Of a stretch of 64,000 nt of DNA, positions 52,147-60,544 are shown piece after piece; positions within the stretch are counted from its first letter, which is position 1, and every line of letters starts with the position of its first letter. This stretch comes from Ideonella alba (GTDB lineage: Bacteria; Pseudomonadota; Gammaproteobacteria; Burkholderiales; Burkholderiaceae_C): the NCBI RefSeq assembly GCF_018069875.1, contig NZ_JAGQDF010000002.1:310001-374000 (forward strand), written 5' to 3'. Both the position numbers and the translations under genes were made by a program. The notes under the pieces were generated by a model. That model worked only from the letters and a program-made list of their open reading frames with translations, did not search any database and was not told where the DNA came from.

Positions 52147-54333
52147 CTAACGTCCACGCAGTTGCACACGCTCGCGGAGTTGAATCGGCGCCAGTGCGCG
52201 GTACTTCTGCATGATCGATTGGTAGATCGGTTCGCCCTTCTGCGTCGAGACGGTGGCGATCAGCACGTAGGGCAACGGCGGCACGTCGCTGTTGTCGACC
52301 TTCAGGCCGTGCTCGCGGGCGCCATGATCCACGTCGAAGCATGCGTCGAGCAGTTGGTCGGCGGCGAAATTCAATGACCGGTGCAGAACTGTCTCCCACT
52401 TGTAGGCATCAGACCGCAGGTCCTGTTCGGTGTTGTAGTTGCCGGTCGAGAAGAAGGGGGAGGCCGATCCTTCTCCGCGCGGCCTGAACACGACGGTCAG
52501 CCCGTGCCGCGTGTAGTTGATCGGGTCGGCTGGATCGACCGGTGACGCGAAGCAGAAAGTGGCTTTGATGGTCAGGCCGACGCCGAGCGCGACCGGCGGC
52601 ACGGGGATGCCGATGCGCATCGTGCCGCCGGCCTCGATGTGCCCCTGGTAAATCACGCAGACCTCGTTGTCGCCGCTGGTCAGCAGTTCGTCTGGCGACT
52701 CAGGGAACCTGCCCCAGCCGACATCGCGGGCGTCGTGCCCTGCCGCACGCTCAGCGCGGTGAATCATCAACGCACGCAGCGTGGTGGCGCTCAGCGGAGT
52801 CGCCGAAACGGCCCTGGCGGCGGCTGCCGCGCGCAATGCCAGCGGAGCGGCAAAGCTGGTGCCCTGAACACCGGTCAGTCCACCTGCCAGCGGGTTCAAC
52901 AGGACGAGTGGTTGTTGCTCGGTGCCGCCGAATGCAAGGCCGTCCGGTTTGACCAAGCCTGGCGATCGGCCGGGACCGTAGCAACTGTATCCAGCTCGAT
53001 TCCACATGAACTCGCGCGAATCGCAGGCTCCCACGGATAGCGCGTTGACCGCGTCGGCGGGCGGCTGGATTCGGCCCATGCCTGCTGCGAGACCGCCATC
53101 GTTCCCGGCGGCAACGGTCATCAGCGTTCGGCCCTGGGCGAGATGCCCGTCCAGCATCGCCGTCCAGGCGTGTGGCTGGCCGTCGTCGATGGCAAGTCGA
53201 GGCCCCAGCGAGAGGTTTGCGAAGTCGATGTCACCGGCCTGCAGTACCGCGTCGATTCGCCGCATGCAGTCGTACAGGTCTACATCGGCCTCGTCGTTGA
53301 GACCGAGCGCGCGGTAGTGCAGGACATCAAAATACGGCCGTGGGAGCGTCGTCGCGTCGTGCTCGACCGCGCCGAACAGCAGCGCGGAAGTGACTTCGGT
53401 TCCGTGCGAAAGGTAGTCGGCGTGGGTGGCGCCGAGTTCTGCGGGGACGAACTCTTCACACCATCTGCTGAAGTCACGGGCGCCAAGTCCACCATCAAAG
53501 ACGACCACCTTCAGCGAGCTGTCGACGGCATCTGCGTCTGGCAGTGCGGGTGCTTGCACAGTCAGGCGTTGCCGAATGACGGGTCGATTCAGTCGCAGGG
53601 TCGGCAATCGACGAACGGCGCGCAAAGCGGTAAACGAGGCGAACTTGGCCAAGTCGGCGCGTGGCGCCATGCCGGGCATGAAGACCAGGCCGGGGACACC
53701 GAGCAGCTTCTTTCGGCCGAGTTGAACGCCACAGGAGCTGGCGTATGCCTCGAAAGAGTCGAGCAACGCGGTGTCGCCACTGTCGCCATGCAACACCACC
53801 TCAATGGGTACCTGAGATTCCTGGCCCTCAAGGCGGACAAGGCGATCTGAAGGGTCGAGACACCGAACAGCCTCAAGTCGGCAGAACTCCTCCTGGTGAG
53901 TCTTGGCCGTCGAGTCCGACATCAGCATGCTGCCGAGTTGCCGGAAAGCCTCGCTCGTACCGGTGATGTACAGATCAGCGGCCGGCTGCGGACCATCGGG
54001 AGCGGAGACCCGCGCGTCGTTGTTAGGTGTCACCATCGTCGGTCGGCTGCCCACTGCGCGAAGGCCCGCACGACGGAATACACCGGCCGGCATCTGGGTC
54101 TTGGCCAGGAATGCCGGGTGCACCGTGACGAGGCCGGTCCCTTCGCCACGTGGTTTCGCGGCGTCGGGTAGCCGGTCGAGTGCTTCGGCGATTCCTGCAA
54201 TGCCATCGCGCAGGCGGTCGCGAGCTTCCTGAATCGTGTACGGGTAGGCCTTGGTGCCTCCGAACCCGCCGTCACGGACGATGGCACCAGCGAGGACTTC
54301 GCCGTTGCCGATAAGCAAGTTAGGCCCCGGCAT
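52147..54333 (-). CDS. ietS: Subtilase-family protease of Iet-type defence pair
   Basis: A 728-residue intracellular S8 protease without signal peptide. The triad is Asp280 (VVVFDGGLG), His310 (DYLSHGTEV) and Ser493 (GVQGTSFAAPLA), with oxyanion Asn411 (VAAGNDGG). The first 270 residues and the last 180 are family-specific regions with no named domain I recognise. Its ATG lies inside the end of the AAA ATPase gene (14-base overlap). Subtilase plus AAA ATPase pairs of this kind are the IetAS system, first described for plasmid stability and later as anti-phage. The protease is probably held inactive until the ATPase senses invasion; target unknown. Confidence 0.85.
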   Translation of the reverse strand: MPGPNLLIGNGEVLAGAIVRDGGFGGTKAYPYTIQEARDRLRDGIAGIAEALDRLPDAAKPRGEGTGLVTVHPAFLAKTQMPAGVFRRAGLRAVGSRPTMVTPNNDARVSAPDGPQPAADLYITGTSEAFRQLGSMLMSDSTAKTHQEEFCRLEAVRCLDPSDRLVRLEGQESQVPIEVVLHGDSGDTALLDSFEAYASSCGVQLGRKKLLGVPGLVFMPGMAPRADLAKFASFTALRAVRRLPTLRLNRPVIRQRLTVQAPALPDADAVDSSLKVVVFDGGLGARDFSRWCEEFVPAELGATHADYLSHGTEVTSALLFGAVEHDATTLPRPYFDVLHYRALGLNDEADVDLYDCMRRIDAVLQAGDIDFANLSLGPRLAIDDGQPHAWTAMLDGHLAQGRTLMTVAAGNDGGLAAGMGRIQPPADAVNALSVGACDSREFMWNRAGYSCYGPGRSPGLVKPDGLAFGGTEQQPLVLLNPLAGGLTGVQGTSFAAPLALRAAAAARAVSATPLSATTLRALMIHRAERAAGHDARDVGWGRFPESPDELLTSGDNEVCVIYQGHIEAGGTMRIGIPVPPVALGVGLTIKATFCFASPVDPADPINYTRHGLTVVFRPRGEGSASPFFSTGNYNTEQDLRSDAYKWETVLHRSLNFAADQLLDACFDVDHGAREHGLKVDNSDVPPLPYVLIATVSTQKGEPIYQSIMQKYRALAPIQLRERVQLRGR

Positions 54334-55435
54334 CGACTTCTCCCTTCAGACGCTTCAGGATTCGCACGACGGTCATGTGCGAGGTGCCGACCAACTCGGC
54401 GATGTCGCGAGCGGACAGGCCCCGACAGTGATGGAGGTACACGTCGAGGTCTCTGCGTCCCTTGGCGGCGGTGCGCGCCGGTCCAGCCGCCTGGTGCGCG
54501 GCTGATGCTGCCCAGGAGATCAACGCTTCCTCGAAGCCTCGCTCTTCCAGCAGTGCCTGCTTGCGTGCTGCGTCCACAGCCCTGGATAGCGCCGATAGCG
54601 GCAGCCCTTCGGTCACAGCCGCGACTGCCTCGGCGACCGGTCCGATCACGTCGCGTGAGCCAAGTAACGCCAAGCGCTGCTCCCGCGCGGGCATCTCGAA
54701 CTGCAAGGTCACGTCGAACCTGCGCCAGACAGCCGGGTCTAGCAGTTCGCCGTGGTTCGTAGCCGCCACGAGCAGGGAGGTCGGTGTCCAGTCGTCGATC
54801 GTCTGCAGGATGACGGTGACCAGGCGCTTCAACTCGCCCACGTCGGTATCGTCATCTCGCCTCTTGGCGATGGAGTCGAACTCATCCAGGAGCAGCACGC
54901 ACGGGCGTTCCTGAGCGTGATTGAGGACCGACCGGACGTTCGCCCCGGTCTTGCCCAGGAAGCTGCTCATCACGCTGGCCAGGTCGAGCGTGTACAGAGG
55001 AAGGTCCAGTTGCTGCGCGAGCCAGCCAGCGGTCATGGTCTTGCCAACGCCGGGAGGGCCACTCATCAGCACCGAGCGGACCGGCATCAAGCCAGCGGCA
55101 GCAAGACGGTCTGCTGATCGGCGCTCATGCACGATGCGATCAACTTCTGATTGCAGCGCCGGGCTGAGGAGCGGCGCCGCACGCCCAGGCGTCGGATGCT
55201 CAACCCGCACCAGTGGTAGCTTGGTGTCGGCGTCCACCGGTTGGGCGATCTCTGGCGACTCGCGACGCAGCGACCGAGTCCCTGTCACCAGCGGCGCCAC
55301 CGCTTTGGCCAGCGCTTCGTCGGATGGGCGAACGAGGCTGGCGAACCTGCGAAGCCGCATCTCGATGGCCGCCCCGCCGACCTTCATGGCGTCGCGGAAC
55401 AAACTCAACAACTCTTCTTGTGCCCGCTGTTCCAT
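54320..55435 (-). CDS. ietA: AAA ATPase of Iet-type defence pair
   Basis: A 371-residue AAA+ ATPase. Walker A is GPPGVGKT (126-133), Walker B LLLDEFDS (181-188), sensor 1 is VAATNHGEL and an arginine finger is in AVWRRFDVTLQ. The N-terminal 120 residues are a helical partner domain; the C-terminus carries a resolvase-like HTH (GLSARDIAELVGTSHMTVVR). It overlaps the subtilase gene by 14 bases. In IetAS systems this subunit controls the protease. The 285 bases upstream (55436-55720), shared with the divergent YkgJ-type gene, hold imperfect repeats around CTATGTAC and TGTACAT but no clear promoter. Confidence 0.87.
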   Translation of the reverse strand: MEQRAQEELLSLFRDAMKVGGAAIEMRLRRFASLVRPSDEALAKAVAPLVTGTRSLRRESPEIAQPVDADTKLPLVRVEHPTPGRAAPLLSPALQSEVDRIVHERRSADRLAAAGLMPVRSVLMSGPPGVGKTMTAGWLAQQLDLPLYTLDLASVMSSFLGKTGANVRSVLNHAQERPCVLLLDEFDSIAKRRDDDTDVGELKRLVTVILQTIDDWTPTSLLVAATNHGELLDPAVWRRFDVTLQFEMPAREQRLALLGSRDVIGPVAEAVAAVTEGLPLSALSRAVDAARKQALLEERGFEEALISWAASAAHQAAGPARTAAKGRRDLDVYLHHCRGLSARDIAELVGTSHMTVVRILKRLKGEVDAGA

Positions 55436-55720
55436 CTCGAACTCTTTTCCTATGTACTGCTATCAACCGAATGGAACATAGTGTACATCGAATCGCTATC
55501 AGTCTGTTCCAGATGAACGAAGAATTTGCGCGACTACTGCTAAGTCGTTGATGTACCGAGGCTTTCTTCGGTGGGCTGATGTCCGGCGGTGGAACATTCC
55601 GGACGCCTCGGGAATGCCCGGGCAGTGGTTGTCAGCGGCGACCCGGCCACAGCGAAGAGGCGTCCCAACGCGCTACGCTACGTGAACTGCGGACCTGGGG
55701 CGCTTGCGCGCGATGGCTGA

Positions 55721-56317
55721 ATGAACATGGGTGGCGACGACAACATCGCGGTGTGCTGCGAGCAGGCCCAAGGCCGGAGGGCAGCCTTCCTGCGCGCACT
55801 TCCAAAGGCGCTTCTTGACAGGGAGGACTCGATCGCCGCCAGCGTGGCGACGGAGAACGCCTCCGCCCGCAGCAAGCTCAGACGCATCTACAAACTCATG
55901 GACGAGATGGCGGTCCATCGTGAGGGGAAGGTTGCCTGCAAGCAGGGCTGCGCTGCATGCTGCAGGATGAACGTCACTGTCTCGGCTCTTGAGGCGGAGG
56001 CGATAGCGGCTGCGACGGGCAGGGTGGCTGCCCGCATCACCGAGTCGGTCTCGCATCCGGAGGATGAATATCTCGGCAGACCGTGTCCGTTCCTCGCCGC
56101 GCACGAGTGCTCGATTTACGTCGACAGGCCTCTTGCATGCAGAAAGCACGCGTCCTATTTCACCAGCGAGAAGTGGTGTTCGTTGCCCCACGTGAACACG
56201 GTACAGGCACCCCTGGTCCGCTTCGGCGGACTCGACGACGCATTGGCTCTCGTTTCAATGCGCAAGAACGGCGCCGTCTTCGCCGACATCAGAGACTTCT
56301 TCGGGATGCCCGAATAG
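55721..56317 (+). CDS. YkgJ-family cysteine-cluster protein
   Basis: A 198-residue protein with a zinc/iron cysteine cluster: CKQGCAACCRM (about residues 73-83) and RPCPFLAAHECSIYVDRPLA followed by CRKH. These match the YkgJ/UPF0153 family, whose function is unproven and thought to involve Fe-S or zinc binding. The N-terminal 60 residues are helical. ATG at 55721 has no good ribosome-binding site. It is divergent from the Iet pair and convergent with the metallophosphoesterase gene. As island cargo its role is unknown. Confidence 0.82.
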   Translation: MNMGGDDNIAVCCEQAQGRRAAFLRALPKALLDREDSIAASVATENASARSKLRRIYKLMDEMAVHREGKVACKQGCAACCRMNVTVSALEAEAIAAATGRVAARITESVSHPEDEYLGRPCPFLAAHECSIYVDRPLACRKHASYFTSEKWCSLPHVNTVQAPLVRFGGLDDALALVSMRKNGAVFADIRDFFGMPE

Positions 56318-56360
56318 CAGCAAGGTCGATGGCGGAAACGGGGAAGTCAGTGGGAAGTCA

Positions 56361-56374
56361 GCCCCCCGGGGGGC
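56361..56374. terminator. Perfect GC palindrome between convergent genes
   Basis: GCCCCCCGGGGGGC is a 14-base perfect palindrome, 44 bases after the YkgJ-type stop and 1 base from the convergent metallophosphoesterase stop. A tandem GGGAAGTCAGT/GGGAAGTCAGC lies just before it. It may be a bidirectional stop, though it has no T-tract. Confidence 0.35.
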
Positions 56375-56375
56375 G

Positions 56376-57932
56376 TCAGCGCCTGTTGGCGTTCTCTGGA
56401 GAAACAGACGCTACGACCTCTCGGAACGCTCCGCCGTTCACGCTCTCATAGAACGACGCTACCCATCGCTGGCTCTCGGGCGCCCACTCCAGCAGGTTGT
56501 ACGACAGCGGCGAGCCTTCAGCGCCCAGTGAGCTACCGCAGCCAATAGCCGTGAGCTGCATTCGCGCCGAGCCGTGCTCGACCTCGCGCTCGACGTAGCG
56601 GGCCTTGTGTTTGTGCCCGTGAAGGATCGTCTTGACCTTCCAGTCGAGGCACCATCGATGCAGGTCCACAGCATCGACCATCTCCAGGAACGCTTCGTCC
56701 CTGAGGCCAACAGCGCTCAGTGCTCGTTGCACCCATGTCTCGGCCGGCACGTCGAACGAGAACGGGTGGTGATGGACCAAGACGATGGGAAGGAACTCTT
56801 TGAGTTCTGGCCTGGCCGCAGTCAGGGTCCGGTACTCGGCTCCTACCTGCTTGAACTGCGAGGCAGTGATCTTGCCGCGAGCGAAGCTTCCCTTCTCCGA
56901 CGAGTTGAAGCAAATGAAGATCATCTTCGCCTGCTCATCGACGACGATCTTCGTCGAGCCGATCAGTGCCACCTGTTTGTAGTTGTCGCCAAACAGGCCA
57001 ATCATCCGCTGGTCGTGGTTCCCCGTGATCGAGATGGGCTCCTTGCCGCCGGCAAGGTGCGTGATGTTGTTTCGGAACGTGGTGAACAGCGTTGCGTAGC
57101 TCTTGCTTGGTGTATCGAACAAGTCTCCCGTGATGACGACTCTATCCACGGACTTCACGATGTCGCGCAGTTCGGCATCGAGCAGCGGCTGGTTCTCCGT
57201 CGCGTCTGTCGTACCGAAGTGCAAGTCGCTGAGGTGCAGAAGGCGCCGGTTGCGACTGGGACGGGAACTCGCCCAGTTCCGCAGCACGTAGTCAAAGCCA
57301 GCGGTGCTCCGAAAGCCAGGGAATGGTCCCCTGCGATGCCGTCCGTCGTGCAGGCCGCGTTCAAGCTCGCGCAGCAGTTCCCGAGCGTTCTCAAGGCGTG
57401 CGAAGGCACTCGCGCCGGTGGGTGTCCAGAACACGAACCCGGGCCAGTCGGCAGCGGCATGCAGCGCCACGGAGAACGCGGGGATTGGGTCCAGGACTTC
57501 GAAGTTGCGCTCCGTCATGTCCTGCTCGGGGATCAGAACAAGCAGTTGGCCGTACAGCGGCGCGCTGGCGATCTCCCGGGCTGTCTCCCGAAGGTCTTCG
57601 CCTGATCCAACGGCAAGGGCAAAGAGTGAGTAGTCAGAGAGTTCCGACCTCAGTTCCTCCAGGATGCGCTCCACCACCAGGCCAGGCAGGGTCTCCCGGT
57701 CTCCGAAATCACGCGTCTCGCGCAATTGCGACGCCGCCTTTGAAGCCACTTCGGCGATCTCCTCCGGCCACGGCTCGAAAGCCGGCTCCGGGATGAGGTA
57801 GCGCCGCGCCTCGTGCGCCAACGCGTCGAGAAACTCGCTGAGGTCGCGTCGCCGAACGCGCGGGGCGCCGTACGACCGCGAGGTCACATACGCCATGATG
57901 TTGGCGTGATCCAGCCTGAAGAACGCGCCCAT
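56376..57932 (-). CDS. Metallophosphoesterase with unrecognised N-terminal region
   Basis: A 518-residue protein. Residues 230-450 are a calcineurin-like phosphoesterase with all metal motifs: LSDLHFG (Asp236, His238), GDLFD (Asp270), GNHD (Asn305, His306), VLVHHHPF and LHGHKH (His440, His442). Residues 1-225 do not match a domain I know; they are mostly helical with an alpha/beta part (LYGQLLVLIPEQDMTERNFE, FVFWTPTGASAFARL). It could be a nuclease or a cyclic-nucleotide phosphodiesterase. AGGAGA lies before the ATG at 57932. It stands alone on its strand in the island, so it may be a single-gene defence or regulatory factor. Confidence 0.8.
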   Translation of the reverse strand: MGAFFRLDHANIMAYVTSRSYGAPRVRRRDLSEFLDALAHEARRYLIPEPAFEPWPEEIAEVASKAASQLRETRDFGDRETLPGLVVERILEELRSELSDYSLFALAVGSGEDLRETAREIASAPLYGQLLVLIPEQDMTERNFEVLDPIPAFSVALHAAADWPGFVFWTPTGASAFARLENARELLRELERGLHDGRHRRGPFPGFRSTAGFDYVLRNWASSRPSRNRRLLHLSDLHFGTTDATENQPLLDAELRDIVKSVDRVVITGDLFDTPSKSYATLFTTFRNNITHLAGGKEPISITGNHDQRMIGLFGDNYKQVALIGSTKIVVDEQAKMIFICFNSSEKGSFARGKITASQFKQVGAEYRTLTAARPELKEFLPIVLVHHHPFSFDVPAETWVQRALSAVGLRDEAFLEMVDAVDLHRWCLDWKVKTILHGHKHKARYVEREVEHGSARMQLTAIGCGSSLGAEGSPLSYNLLEWAPESQRWVASFYESVNGGAFREVVASVSPENANRR

Positions 57933-58127
57933 AGAGTCTCCTCACCTGAAGGGTTCTTGTGCGCGGCGCGCGGTGGCGCGCAGCGGTCGGAAGACGGTTG
58001 TCGAACCAGTTTACGACCGATAAGCCGAGGCCCAATCCTCAACACTGGCGACCCTCAAGCTCGGCGCGCTTCGCACGCAGACCCTGAGCGGCCACCTCGA
58101 TGCAAGGCGTTGCGGCATGATCGTGCA

Positions 58128-58484
58128 ATGAGCAACGCTGAAGACATGCCCGGAGGCGGGTCGCAGCTCGTTGACGCGGTCGAGTTTGCAGAGGCGCTTG
58201 GTTGCCCGGTGGAGGGCATTGCCAAATTGGTTTCGGCCGGGTCGGTCTTCTTTGTCGAGCGCGATGGCGTGCAGCTCTACCCGACCTTCTTCGCCGACTC
58301 CACGTTGAGGCGTCGACAGCTGCGCGCCGTCGTCAAGACTCTCGGGAACTGGGACAACTTCACCAAGTGGCGGTTCTTCGTCTCTGGCAAGGGGTCGCTT
58401 GGTGGCCTCACGCCACTGGAGGCGCTGAGGCAAGGGCGACTCCTGCAGGTCATGCGTACGGCGGAAGGCTTCGCTAAGCGCTGA
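58128..58484 (+). CDS. Small protein with MbcA/ParS/Xre antitoxin-like C-terminus
   Basis: A 118-residue protein. Residues 12-60 look like a small DNA-binding helix bundle (DAVEFAEALGCPVEGIAKLV). The end, WRFFVSGKGSLGGLTPLEAL followed by RQGRLLQVMRTAEGFAKR, resembles the DUF2384/Xre-MbcA-ParS toxin-binding domain of RES/Xre toxin-antitoxin pairs. No RES-domain toxin gene is next to it, so it is an orphan antitoxin or a regulator. It is divergent from the metallophosphoesterase gene across 195 bases with no clear promoter. Match is by pattern, moderate certainty. Confidence 0.6.
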   Translation: MSNAEDMPGGGSQLVDAVEFAEALGCPVEGIAKLVSAGSVFFVERDGVQLYPTFFADSTLRRRQLRAVVKTLGNWDNFTKWRFFVSGKGSLGGLTPLEALRQGRLLQVMRTAEGFAKR

Positions 58485-58573
58485 CGGCGTGTCGACCGCC
58501 TGACCAAAGGTGATGTGTGGTGGCAGGTACGGTGTGAGGTTGGGTGCCCGGCGTGGCTGCTCCGCCGCGTCCG

Positions 58574-58774
58574 TCAGCACGCCTCCGGATCGTTGGGTAG
58601 CCGCGTCAGGCGGTACTCGGTCTTCTCGCCCGAATCGACCAGCGTGATTTCAACTATCCAGTCGCCATCGTCCAGTTGGCGAAGTGCAGGCCCCACCTCG
58701 TACTTGGGGCCGAAGGGTCCGAAGCACTTGATCTTCCCTACCGGAACGGTCTGCGGTACGGCGACAGCTGACAT
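58574..58774 (-). CDS. 66-residue protein coupled to the Sel1-repeat gene (DUF5397-like)
   Basis: A small acidic cytosolic protein: MSAVAVPQTVPVGKIKCFGP, then FGPKYEVGPALRQLDDGDWI and strands VEITLVDSGEKTEYRLTRL. The pattern resembles DUF5397, a small all-beta family of unknown function. Its ATG overlaps the stop of the Sel1-repeat gene as TGATG, so both are cotranslated. Overlap and conserved-looking pattern support a real gene. Confidence 0.65.
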   Translation of the reverse strand: MSAVAVPQTVPVGKIKCFGPFGPKYEVGPALRQLDDGDWIVEITLVDSGEKTEYRLTRLPNDPEAC

Positions 58775-60162
58775 CAGCAGGTGCCGGCGTCCCAGTCGAA
58801 CCGATTGGTGATCGGGTTCCACTTCTGCCGCGCCTGGTACTCGACCTGCCGGCCGCTGTCGTAGGTGCGGTAGCACGTGCTGTTCTCGCACCGGGTGTTG
58901 CAGGTCGTGACCCCGGGTTGAGCCTCCGGTCGAGCCGGGAAGCGGCCGGTGAATGAGGCCTGGATCATCTGCACAGTAGGAGGGGCCAGTTCGGCGACTG
59001 GCACGGGCTTCAGCTTCGACTTGCCCAGCGCTTGGCCAGGCTTCCACTCGCGCGAGAGCCGTTGGCCCTCGACGATCTGCTCCCGGCTGAGGCGTGACGC
59101 GACCTGCTCGCGTTCAGCCAAGGCGTTCGAATTGGGCTCGTTGGCCGACGCCGCGAGGTTCAGCCAGGCGTAGGCAACGACGGCATCCGCTCGCACGCCG
59201 ACGCCATCCCGGTACAGGCGGGCGAGATTGCGCTGCGCGTCGCCGTCACCTTGGCGAGCCGACAGCTCGTAGAGGCGGGCTGCTTCCAGCGGGTCTTGAC
59301 GCACGCCAAGTCCTCGCTCGTAGAGTGTGCCGAGGTTGTTCTGGGCTGTTGCATGCCCCTGATCGGCAGCGAGGCGGTACCACTGCGCGGCCTCCTTCGC
59401 GTCCTTCCCGACCCCCGTGCCGTACTCGTAGAGGGTTCCCATGCCGAACTGGGCGCCAGCGTTCCCCTGGTCGGCCGACTTCCGCCACCAGCCGGTCGAC
59501 GCCGCCTGGTCCTTCGGGATACCGATGCCGTTGGCCAGCATCCATCCGTACTCGAACTGGGCGATGGCGTCGCCGCCGGCTGCGGCCTTGCCGAGTTGTT
59601 CGCTGCCCGCAGCCTCATCCTTCGGGATGCCCTGTCCGTAGGCGTACATCTCGCCCATGCGACGCTGAGCCGTCACATCGCCGCCATCAGCGCCCTTGCG
59701 GAACCACGTGGCGGCGATCGCGCGGTCCTTGGCGACGCCGAGGCCGTCGAAGTACATGATGCCGAGCATGCGCTGCGAGGTTGCGTCGCCACCATCCGCC
59801 GCCTTGCGGAACCAGGTCGCGGCGGTCTCCAGGCTCTTGGTGACTCCTGTGCCGCTCGAATACATGGTCGCCAGGTTGAACTGCGCGTCCACGTTGCCGG
59901 CTTCGGCAGCGATCCGGTAGAGGCTGACAGCCCTCGCCGGGTCCTTCGCCACACCGCGTCCGTGGGCGTACATGACGGCGAGCGTATTGGTCGCACCGAT
60001 ATCGCCCGTGTCGACCAGCGGTTTCAGCTCTTTCAGGGCTGTGGCGTAGTCACCACTCTGGCACGCAGAAAGACCGGTGGCCAGATCGGCGGCTGCGGTG
60101 CCGGGCCACGTGTAGACGGATGCGGCCAGAGCCGCGACGAACAGCAGCTTGTTCCTCGACAT
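58774..60162 (-). CDS. Exported Sel1-repeat protein
   Basis: A 462-residue protein with a signal peptide ending near AAA-D (residue 25). From about 45 to 350 it has around eight Sel1-like TPR repeats (for example NTLAVMYAHGRGVAKDPARA and RRMGEMYAYGQGIPKDEAAG), each about 36 residues, forming a superhelical protein-binding scaffold. The C-terminal 70 residues hold four or more cysteines (CNTRCENSTC, DAGTC), probably disulfide-bonded. GGAGGAAG precedes the ATG at 60162. Likely a periplasmic or surface adaptor; partner unknown. Sel1 proteins often occur in signalling and in secretion-system cargo. Confidence 0.85.
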   Translation of the reverse strand: MSRNKLLFVAALAASVYTWPGTAAADLATGLSACQSGDYATALKELKPLVDTGDIGATNTLAVMYAHGRGVAKDPARAVSLYRIAAEAGNVDAQFNLATMYSSGTGVTKSLETAATWFRKAADGGDATSQRMLGIMYFDGLGVAKDRAIAATWFRKGADGGDVTAQRRMGEMYAYGQGIPKDEAAGSEQLGKAAAGGDAIAQFEYGWMLANGIGIPKDQAASTGWWRKSADQGNAGAQFGMGTLYEYGTGVGKDAKEAAQWYRLAADQGHATAQNNLGTLYERGLGVRQDPLEAARLYELSARQGDGDAQRNLARLYRDGVGVRADAVVAYAWLNLAASANEPNSNALAEREQVASRLSREQIVEGQRLSREWKPGQALGKSKLKPVPVAELAPPTVQMIQASFTGRFPARPEAQPGVTTCNTRCENSTCYRTYDSGRQVEYQARQKWNPITNRFDWDAGTC

Positions 60163-60292
60163 GCGTGCTTCCTCCTGGATCGACGAGCTGGGCGCTCTGA
60201 GGGCGCTGCACGGTCGGCGCGCGCCATCGGTTCCAAGATTGTGACTTAAACGCGGCTGACTCAAAAGCAGCGCGCCGGGAGACTGAAACTCG

Positions 60293-60544
60293 ATGTCTCC
60301 AGGAGCCGCAAACCAGTCCAAGAAGCACGTCAGCGCACGAGAGGCGCTGGCGGCGAACATCGTCGCCTTGAGGCACGAACGGGGCTGGTCTCAGGAGGCG
60401 CTGGCGTTCGAGTGCGGCTTGCATCGAACCTTCGTCGCGCACGTCGAGCGGTTGTCGCGGAACATCTCGCTGGACAACGTCGAGCGGCTTGCGCTGGCCC
60501 TCGGCGTGGAGCCATTCGAACTGTTGAAGCCTCGAAGCGATTGA
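60293..60544 (+). CDS. Xre-family transcription regulator
   Basis: An 83-residue single-HTH protein: REALAANIVALRHERGWSQE, ALAFECGLHRTFVAHVERLS, RNISLDNVERLALALGVEPF, close in pattern to the small C.-type and Xre regulators. It is divergent from the Sel1-repeat gene with 130 bases between starts, so it may control that gene and itself. It is the last clear gene of the island before the non-coding right end. Confidence 0.87.
   Translation: MSPGAANQSKKHVSAREALAANIVALRHERGWSQEALAFECGLHRTFVAHVERLSRNISLDNVERLALALGVEPFELLKPRSD

Noticed and set aside
59160-60000. DNA-level tandem repeat array
   Set aside because: The periodicity is the 36-residue Sel1 protein repeat, not a DNA repeat element.
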